DNA of 64,000 nucleotides from Gentiana macrophylla. Its lineage: Eukaryota; Streptophyta; Magnoliopsida; Gentianales; Gentianaceae. The DNA is taken from positions 1-64,000 of the forward strand of contig JAOBSW010000327.1 in NCBI GenBank assembly GCA_026214975.1, written 5' to 3'. The notes under the pieces were generated by a model. It was not told where the DNA came from and did not search any database. It saw only the letters and a list, made by a program, of their open reading frames with translations. A program made the translations under genes and the position numbers. Each line of letters opens with the position of its first letter. The stretch's first letter is position 1. Shown here one piece after another: positions 1 to 9,800 of this stretch.

Positions 1-2335
1 TTTTCCCTTTTCCTTCACCATATTAGATTTGCTATTTTTTTCTCGGCATCCGCAACAATTGTAGACTTCTTTTTCTTTGTCACACCCGATGAAGTCTCAC
101 CAATCTCCATATCGCTAGATTCGACGCGAAAACCCCTTCTTTTGAGTGTGTCCACTACATGACTGCAATGCATGAAACAACTCATTCTTTGTTGCCTTCA
201 AGCCCTTTCTCAAGTATCCATCACCCAAGTCGATAGCTTTCCTCATCCAACGACCCTATGCAAGTGAAATAAGTAAGATTAAAGCATTATTCAGAAAATT
301 AATATATTACGAGTGTATAGATCCATACTTGTTCGTATTCACCACTTGCAAAGACCGACGAAGGCAATTCATGATTAAGTTTGATTATTGCAGATGATTG
401 GTACCATTCATCGTATTCCTTCGTGCATTGCCCATTCTTCTTCGCACGTGGGCCTCTCAAATTTTCGGGAATAAGATGGTAATTATATTCCTCAAAATCT
501 TTGTCCCGATTATCAAACTTTGCAAGGTAAGCTCGGACTTTCATACGAGACGATCTCTTTGCAAGAATAGGACATCCAGGCTTGTCCTGCACACGGCCAA
601 ATTGTCTCACAACTCTGTTTGGATGATACGGCTCTTTCATGTTGTCAACAACTAGACATCCACAAAACCAAGCAACCTCGTGAGGATCCTCACTCCTTTT
701 TGCGATACGGGGTCCAAAGAAACTACAAATAATAAGATAAGGAAAACAAAAGTCATAAGTGTGTCCGTTCAATTAAACTCCAGGTTTATAAGTACATTAC
801 AAAACTTACATCTTCCTTGGTCATATTGTCCAACTCCCCGCACATACTTCAATTGTTTATTTGAAGCTTCATCCGCCATGTGGAATGACGGATTCCATTT
901 CTGTGTTCTGATATCCCCGCGGATGATCTCTCTCCTTTTTGAGGCCGTTGTTTGGGACAATGTTCAGTATATCCATGCCTCAAACAATAAAAAAACCACA
1001 TTTCTCACTAGATTTTCTTCATAATTATAATGTATAAAACAAAAATAGTAAAAATTTAGATGTACCTCCAACAAAGTGAGATATCCACATACACCTTTGG
1101 TCTCGTAAGTGGTCGCTTTGCTAAGCATCCTATATAAATAGGACAATGTGCCCGCACGCCCATTTATCCAATTGCTTCAAATCTTGTAAATAGTAAAGAT
1201 ATTTTACCTTCACTTTATCCACGATCCGTCTTGAAATAAAGTGCATCCCAATAGTACCAACAAAAACCTCTCGTGATTTGCTCGGTGAAGCATTGCAACG
1301 TCTGCTTTTAGACCTCGACAAATTGTTGATAATCCACGATGTCCTCAGAGAATATCCTGAGCAACGAGCCAGTTCTACTTGCACAATTTGGACTGGTATT
1401 CCAAGAAGATTTGATATCCAGACATCCAACGGATCAAGTTCTGTCCATTCCACTTCCTCCATTTCCTTTCCAACTATAGGGATTTCCAACAATTGTTCAA
1501 CATCGTCCAAAGTTATAGTCGCCTCACCAAAAGGCATGTGAAACGATGTTGTTTCAGGATGCCAACGCTCAACAAAGGCCGACACAAGAACCTTATTCGC
1601 CGTCGTATAAGAACCATTATAGAGGTGATACAAAATTGTTTTTTTATCATATCGTGTGTGGCCTCTAACTCCTCGTACAAATCCCAAGTATGCATTTTGT
1701 TTGTGTATTGCTTGCACATAAGAAATCCACGATCCTTTTCAAAGCAAAATAAATATGGTAGATGTTGTTAATCAAATCCATATCATAATTAAAACATTTA
1801 CATTGTAAGAGATAACTTATATTTACCTCCCTCTTCAGTAGATGATGTGCTACGTGATCATGCTTTTTATCGTACAATTCATAGTTAAACACGTCATCAT
1901 CAAGATCGAAGAGCAAATCGTCTTCTTCTCCACTCCCTCAAAACCCTCTTCTTCGCTTTTCTTCTTCATTCCCATCATGGCTCCTTCATCACTTCTTTCT
2001 TCATTCCGATCATCGCTCCCTTCACTTCTCTCTTCATCTCTCTCTTCTTCAACGCCTTCAATTTCATTATCTTCGTCTTCACTACCCTCCTCTCCACCAC
2101 TATCTTCTTCTTCAGATCCTTTTGTTTCCCGGTTTCTTTCTTCTTCGTCACTATCTTCATTACATATTTTATCCCTTACTTCAAGTATTAACGCTTTTCT
2201 CCCCACACGTTTACCCCCTGTTCCTTCCAAATGTGTACTTGTTTTTCCTCTTCTATAAGAGGCAGTCATTGCTTGACGTCTTCTTGACGGCTCCTCATCA
2301 TTGATAGACGTACTTTGGCCCTTTGTCCTACCCAT
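1..2335 (-). CDS. Plant mobile domain (PMD/MAIN-like) protein, 5' part, frame-disrupted, runs off left edge
   Basis: PMD proteins (MAIN, MAIL1 and the 'phosphatase 7 long form homolog' group) are nuclear proteins linked to silencing and genome stability, and the domain also travels in transposons. On the minus strand an ATG at 2335 opens an acidic Glu/Asp/Ser-rich first exon (to about 1827, donor GAG|GTAAAT). The next exon, about 1734-1150, reads VERWHPETTSFHMPFGEATI, the start of the PMD. SYLYRMLSKATTYETKG (about 1146-1060) and VVRQFG (about 610) are later PMD blocks. Further exon-like stretches reach 250-1, including RWMRKAIDLGDGYLRKGL. The frame must change at about 1920, 1690, 1150, 960 and 710, each by one base, so this is either a decayed gene or an unpolished sequence. 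The ATG follows TTTGTGTGCAG, a good splice acceptor, so a 5' UTR intron is possible. The family call is firm; exon limits are approximate. Confidence 0.7.
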
Positions 2336-2479
2336 CTGCACACAAAGATGAAAAGACAAGTTCATGTCATTTCTCATTCAATTAAACACAAGCTACAATC
2401 ATTAATCATCTTGGTATCATGATCTAATCATTTTCACAATAAAGTAAAAAAGGGTTCAAGGAGAAACGACATTACCATT

Positions 2480-2660
2480 GTCGAACCTTAGAGGTTCGAC
2501 CTTACGCAAAGTCGTTCCTCAGTGGTCCGACAATGGTGAGGTCGCATCTTTGACAATCGACCCAAGGGAGTCGAATTTTGTTTTTCCTCCGGGACATGCG
2601 ACTTCCCAAGGTCGCTTTTACACACAAGACATGCGACCCCCACAAGGTCGAATGTCAACA
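2480..2660. repeat. Cluster of short GTCG/CGAC inverted motifs
   Basis: A perfect 9-bp inverted repeat (GTCGAACCT, 2480-2488, and AGGTTCGAC, 2492-2500, 3-base loop) is followed by alternating GTCG and CGAC tetramers at roughly 15-30 base steps to about 2655, often next to CCTTGGG/CAAGG words. It lies just upstream of the PMD gene on that gene's strand. I recognise no family. It could be a decayed short tandem or terminal repeat. Confidence 0.45.
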
Positions 2661-3172
2661 CTCCCATTTTTTTAACACACGTGTAAAGCTCAATTATTTG
2701 TTTACAATCGACATCATCAAAGTAGTTTCTTGCTTCTATCATCTTTATACATTCATAACATAACTCACAAACTATATGCATCAACAAAATTACTACTTGT
2801 GCATAATCCATTCTCTTAAGCATTTTATCGAACACTTGGTAGGCATATAAAATAACTTGAAGAAACCTAACAATGGCTATCAAAATATGTTAAATGAAAG
2901 ATGATAAACACTATATAAACGTATACATACCTTGTTTAACACCTTTGAAGCAAAGAAATTTGATCTTGTAGTTGTTGATTGGTGAAGATGAAAGTATGAA
3001 ATTAAAATGGGTTGTTGTTGATTGGTGGTGATGGAAGATGAAAATGAGTTGTGATGGAAATGAAAAAGAAGGAAGTTGGGAAGAAGATGAATGTTTTTTT
3101 TTTTTAAGAAATGAAGAAGAGGAAATTGGAGAAGAAGATGGAAGAGGGGTGGGTTTTTTGTTTGAGAATTGA

Positions 3173-3223
3173 GGGGGAATGGGGGGGGGGGACGATTTTT
3201 GATAGGATTTGGGGGTTGGGGGG
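3173..3223 (+). other. G-run cluster, possible G-quadruplex
   Basis: Runs of 5, 11, 5 and 6 guanines fall within about 50 bases, with short T- or A-rich spacers. They lie between the PMD gene and SF3B4 in sequence without a gene. Folding is an inference from the G-run pattern only. The 11-G run may also be miscounted. Confidence 0.4.
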
Positions 3224-3842
3224 TTTGTATTTAAAAGTTTAGGATATATATATAATTATTTGAATCTGGAAATAGTAAAAATATATTGGCAAAATTATGT
3301 TTTTTTATCAAGTTTTGAAAAGTGACTGTGGTGTAGTGGTAGATTTTTAATTATTAAAATAATAGGTGTGGTGTAAGAGGTAAATGACATATTTTTCATA
3401 AAGTTGTGGTGTAAAAGTAGGTTTAGTGTGGTGCAAATAATAACTCCCTTTTTTTTCTTCATAGAAAGCATCATGATGTTGGTTCATTTGCAGTGGGGTT
3501 TGGATCCTATTTGCAGTGATTATGTAATTCAGGTGAAAACGAAAATGAAAACATGAAAGAAATTTCATTTGCTCTAATTTATGTAACTGGGGTTTAGTGA
3601 AGATAAATCAGAAAACGATGTCACTAATGTTTGAGCTTTGAAAAACAAATGGCTTGACTTATCATGCAAAACCTACACCCAGCCTATCATCAGCTCATGC
3701 AAAAGCATAACTTGTAATCGTGACAATTGTTTCGAGATGATAAGCTAAGCTAGCTACCGGTTGTTACATTAGGCTAAATACATAAAATTTGTTTTCAACG
3801 GATCCAAAACGTCTTCTGCATATCTTCATTTGAACAACACTC
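3224..3842. other. Intergenic stretch and SF3B4 3' UTR
   Basis: There is no credible gene. At 3325-3436 the word GTGGTGTA or GTGGTGCA occurs four times at irregular spacing, probably the remnant of a small element. About 3600-3842 should be the 3' UTR of the minus-strand SF3B4 gene that ends at 3843. Confidence 0.4.
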
Positions 3843-6800
3843 TTAGTTTCCCAAAGCATTTCTTTTTGGAGGAACGGCTTCAAATCTAAGATGGGGTGGT
3901 GCTTGGTGGGGAGCATTGGTTGGTGGAGGAAAGACATCTGTTGTGGCATTCCATGGATCCTCCACCCCTGAGAACTGCTGCGTGGGGAGGTGGTGGCCGC
4001 CATAGATGTGGAGGATTCATCATGCCTCCAGGAATCCCTGATGCAGGTGGGGTGGTGGTCTTCCCATAGGTGGAGCGAATTGCTGAGGCGGTGGTGGCGG
4101 TGGCATGCCCCTAAACTGTTGCTGCATTGAGAGGTGGCGGCGGCATCCCATTTTGACCCACTTGCTGTGTTTGACCTTGCCAGTATGGCTGCCCTCCCAT
4201 TTGCATGGGCGGTGGTGGATACATACCACCAGCCTGTGGAGGTGGTGGTGGTGGTGGTCGAAAAGCTGGTACAGGAGCAGGATGAACAGCGCCACCACCA
4301 TCAAAAGGCCTTGGAGGTGCAGGGGGAGGGGCACCATTTGCCTGAGGATCCGTAGGTGGTCCGCTGGCAAACATTGTGTGAGGTCTGCTTTTCTGTACAT
4401 TTGGATTACTTGCAGCCAGTACTCTCTCTGCATTACATAAAATAATCAGTCTATCTAAAAACATGGTGGACAAGCAATCAAACATAGTCCAATTTCTATA
4501 GTGAAACAAAAGGGGGCCAAAAATGTCCTTATCCCTTAATGGCTTTGATTAGTGGGTAAAGGTCCATAACCCAGTATTTTTCAGTAAGAATTGACCCTTT
4601 TTTTCCATTATTACAGGCCAAACATTAAGCCACACACCATCAGAGAAAAATACCCATAGATTAAACACTTTAAAGGACAGTGAAAGATGATCTAACCTGC
4701 AGGTGTTCCATGACGCTCGCCCTTTGTGTCTTTCTTGTACGCGTATGACACTGTGATTTGACGGTTGCACAAATATTGACCATTCATTGACTGCAAGTAG
4801 AGATTATGAATTCAGCTCAATATCTCATTACTCCAAATGCATCTAATTGTGAAAGATAAGTTCAATTACCTACCTCCCTGTCTATATATATACACTATAT
4901 TCTACACCAAGAAGACATACCTCAATTGCAGCATCAGATGCACCAAAAGAATCATAGCTGATAAAGCCAAAACCACGGGAATTTCCTGTTTCTGGATCTC
5001 TCATCATCTGCAAAACGTATAACATTCGCATAAGAGCACAAATCAGATATCCTTCTTGTTCCACCAAAAACAATATTAAAAATTTCAGTTGACAAGCCAA
5101 AGAGAGGATAGTACTAGTTTACAACTAACTTGATTTTCTGGAAAAACATTGAACTCCAAAAATATACTAGATTTCCTCAACAACAAAAAAATTATACTAG
5201 ATAACGAAGATTAATGGTCACTTAAGATTGGGTATAAATTTTCCTGTTCTAAAAGTTGCGAGCAACAAAACTTAGCTAAGAATCCTCAAGGACATTCTTT
5301 CTACAGTTGGAAATCCGTGAAAACAATTACAAGATATATTGAAATACATTGGATAAGTCTCACATTAATTCAAAGCAAGTTCTTTGTAGAATTCAATGAG
5401 ACTTAAGTCTCATTGAATATAAGTCTGCTTTGTTAATTCAAAGCAGGTATCTCACCTCTTTGAATATAAGTCTCTTGATAACGCTTTTACGTAGTATTAT
5501 TTTTATTGTGTACAAATGTAGCGATTTGTAACTTTATTACTTTTGATAGGTTTACTTGAGTATAACCACTCTATTATGTTTGTAACCACCCTATAAAGGT
5601 TATCTAGGTTGTTATTACTTACTTTTTAGTTTATCTAGGAAAGTTACTTTTTCTCTTTATGCTTTATAAGCATGCTTTGTATTTCACCTATTTATACCAA
5701 CCTTATTGGGTTGAGTTTAATAACAAGAGTTATATTTTCTCTTAAGTTCATCTTCCTACTTAATTTCTATATGGTATCAGAGCATCGATATTTTTTCGAA
5801 AAAAAACGATCCAACTTCCAAATTTTTTTTCTCTCTTCTTTCCAAAGATTCAATATGACTGATTCGGAATTCCTACTCCCACTCTTTCTCGCTATCTCTC
5901 TTAGTGTAAATGGAGTTGATAATCCATCTCTCCAAATCACATCAAAGAAACTCATGGACTAATTATGTCCAGTGGGCACAATCTGTGCGTGTTTATGTCC
6001 TTTGGAAGAGGTAAGCTTGGTTACTAGCTGGAACCATTAAACCCCCACCAACAAAGAATCTCCGAATATCTTTGTCTGGGAGCGAGAAAATGCAATTGTT
6101 GTATCTTGGCTCATCAACTCTATGATTGATGATATCACCAAGTTCATCTCTTTACTACTTACGCAAAGGCTATCGGGATAAGATAGCTAAAAACTATTCG
6201 ACCAAGGTAATTATGCTCACTGTTTTGGTCCGAAAACCTCTCTAAAGGAAACCAAACAGGTGCACTTAATGTCACCCAATACTTCAACACCCTCAACAAG
6301 TTATGGGAGGAATGTGATCAACTCACAATAAGGCAGTGGAAGTGTAATTTGAGGATAGTGACATCTATGCAAAGCTTGTTGAAGAAGAAAGGGTCTTTGA
6401 CTTTTGTACGGTCTAAATCCCAACTATGATCTTCGCAAGGGAAAGGATTCGGCTCAAACTCCATTTCCTTCAATTCGGGATGCCTTTCTACTGTGAGAAA
6501 GGAGGAAAGTAGAAGGGAGTTATGGGTGTAAGCAATGGTATATTGCCAACTCTGTGTGGAAATCACTCAAGACTCAAAGTTCTTTGAATTTGATGCAAAC
6601 AAATGTTGGGTATAACAGAGGCAACAACAAGAAGAATAAGCGGTGGGCCAACCTACTTTGTGACTATTGCAAGAAAAGGGGTCATCTCAAGGAGAAGTGC
6701 TGGAATCTCCATGGAAAACCCCCTCATCTTATGAAGAACCGGGCTGAAGGAAGTGGAAATGATCAGAAGAGGGCCTACAATGCAACAGAACAACATTTGG

Positions 6801-9800
6801 GGTTCACAAAGGAGCAGATGGAAACTCTTGCATTGATGTTTGACAAAAGAATTCCACCTACTTCTGAAACCACAGTTGGGACAACTGCACATGGCAACCA
6901 GACTTGGATTGTAGACTCGGGGGCATCAAGTCACATGATGGTGATTTCTCTCTTTTCCATTCTTTCACTAATAGTAATAATGATCACTATGTTACTATTG
7001 CAGATGGTTCTTCTTCCAAAGTGGTTGGTCTAGGGTCTGTTAGAGTCCTACCAAACCTCACCCTAAACTCGTTTCTTTATGTTCCAAAACTTGATCTGTA
7101 ACCTTTTCTCGGTCGAGGTCAGTTCTGCAATGATAGGAAATGTGTTGCTAATTTTTATTCAACTCCTTTGTGAGTTTCGAGGATCAGGGTCACACATGAA
7201 GATTGGCGGTGCTAGGAAATCGAGGGTCTCATATCTCATCCATAGCAAACAATCCTAAGAATGGAAGTGGTCTTAATGTTAGCTTAAACTCTAAATGTAA
7301 TAGGATAATGTTGTTACATTTTAGATTAGGGCATCCTAATTTTCCCTACTTAAAAGGATGTATCCTTCCTTGTTTTTCGATGTTTGTATTGAAAGTTTGA
7401 AATGTGAACATTGTATTTTTTGGCAAACAAACTAGAAATGTCTTTAAGCCTCTGTCTCTTATAAGGCATCCAAGCCATTTATGCTTATTCACTCGATGTT
7501 TGGGGACCATCCGAACAACCAACATTATTCACAAACCCTGGTTTGTCTCATTTATTGATGATCACACTAGACTCACCTGGTCTACTTTATGAAACATAAA
7601 TCAAGTCCCTAACTGTTTGAAAACTTCTATAACATGATAGAAACACAATTCCGGACTAAAATCCAATTCCTCGGATCGACAATGGAAGCAGAATATCTAA
7701 ACTCCCGCCTTAACCCCTTTGTCACCAAGAAAGGTATAATTCACCAAACATCCTCGCACCAAACACACCCCAACAAAATGGGGTAGCAGAAAGGAAAAAC
7801 CGCCATCTCCCAGAAGTTGCTAGAACCCTTCTTTATACCTATAATGTCCCTAACTTCTATTGGAGTGAGGTCGTTTCTAATCGCCACTTTTTTAATCAAC
7901 CGGATGCCATCCGAATCATCAAATTCAAGACTCCATTGATGTTCTAAACTCCATATTCCCTAACCCAAAACTTGTATCCACCTTACCTCTTAAAATCTTT
8001 GGATGCACAAAGATTTGTGCATAACCATGCCCCCACTAAAACCAAACTCGACCCTAGAGCTATAAAACTATATTTGTTGGTTATTCGCTACCAAAAGTGG
8101 TTACAAATGCTTTGACCCAAACACCCATAAATTTATGTGTCTTATGATGTTACCTTCTTTGAAGACCAACCCTTTTACCACACAAAAACCGACCACCATG
8201 GTGATCAAGACTTGTTTCAGACAACCCTACTACTCTACCCATTCGATTTGGGTTCCTCACCTATAACCATAGTGAAACCCATATTACCTCTCCTTCTCCT
8301 ACAATCATTCATGAGGAAACCACCGATGATTCTATGATCTCACCATCTCCTACCTCACCTCCTCTTATCCACACTCCGCATTTGAGGAGGAGTCTACCAA
8401 CTCTCCTAGTCCTACTCCCATAGTCTATACTAGACAAAAGAAAACCGGTCGACCTCTTCCTCATGCACCTTCCCCTGCTCCTCCAATTGAATCTCGAGCT
8501 TATCTATGAGCAACCGATCTTGATCTTGAACCTACTCCAGATTTACCCATTGCCTTAAGGAAAGCGTACTAGAGAATGTACTAAACATCCTATTGAGAGG
8601 TATGTGTCATATGGTAAAGTGTCGAGCAAACAGATGACTTTTTAGCCAACTTAGATACATCTCAAACTCCAAACACCATCTATCGGGCCCTAAACCACCC
8701 ACAATGGAAGAAAAGGTGTCATGGAAGAATTGGATGCTTTGAAAAAGAATCACACTTGGGATGACATACCTACACCTAAAGGGTCAAACTCAGAGTTGTA
8801 GGTGGTCGCTTAACATCAAACACAATCCAGATGGATTTGAAATGTGTACAAAGCCGGACTTGTGGCTAAAGGATTTACTCAATCTTTGGGGTTGACTATA
8901 ATGAGACATTTGCCCTGTTGCAAAGCTCAACTCGGTCGTAATTATCATATCAATTGCAAAGAACAAAGAATTGGCCACTCCATCAGCTTGACATAAAGAA
9001 TGCCTTTCTGAATGGGGAACTACAAGAGGAGGTATACATGCAGTACCCTCCTGGTTTTGTACCCACACCCAACCATATCCTAAAACTGAATAAATCCATT
9101 TATGGACTAAAACTTGATCTCTCAGGGCATGGTTTAAAGGAGTTCACTCAAGCTATGAAACTTGCTAAGTATATACAGGGACATGGAGATCACACTATGT
9201 TCTATCAACATTCAGAAACAGGGGACCTCACCATCTTGATAGTGTATGTGGATGATATTGTTATCACTGGAAGTTCAGACTCAGAAATTGCTAAACTCAA
9301 ATCTTTCTTACACCAACAATTTGATGTAAAAGACCTTGGCCCTCTCAAATACTTCTTAGGCATAGAAGTTGCTAGATCTTCAAGTGGCATTCTGCTCACT
9401 CAAAGGAAGTATACCCTAGATTTACTCTCTGACTATGGATTACTGGGGTGTAAACCTGCTGATACCCCAGTTGATTGTGCTGTCAAGCTTGGTAAAGATG
9501 ATGATGGTGGAGACTATGACCTTGAACAATATCAGAGGCTTATAGGAAGACTAATCTACCTCTCTCACACAAGGCCAGACATATCATTTGCTGTAAGTCA
9601 ACTTAGTCGGTTCATGCACTCACCTAAGGTAATCCACTATAATGCTGCATTAAGACTCCTAAGGTTTCTGAAAGGATGTCCAGGGAAGGGTATCCTGTTT
9701 AAAGCTCAAGGAAACACAAAAATTGAAGGCTATGTTGATGCTGACTGGGCAGGGGATAAAGTAGAAGGAAAATCAACTTCAGGGTGGTGTATCTTTATAT

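Noticed and set aside
1842..2258. Plus-strand Ser/Pro-rich open frame
   Set aside because: It is the antisense shadow of the acidic Glu/Asp/Ser-rich first exon of the minus-strand PMD gene.
4105..4440. Plus-strand Trp/Arg-rich open frame
   Set aside because: Antisense shadow of the proline-rich last exon of SF3B4.
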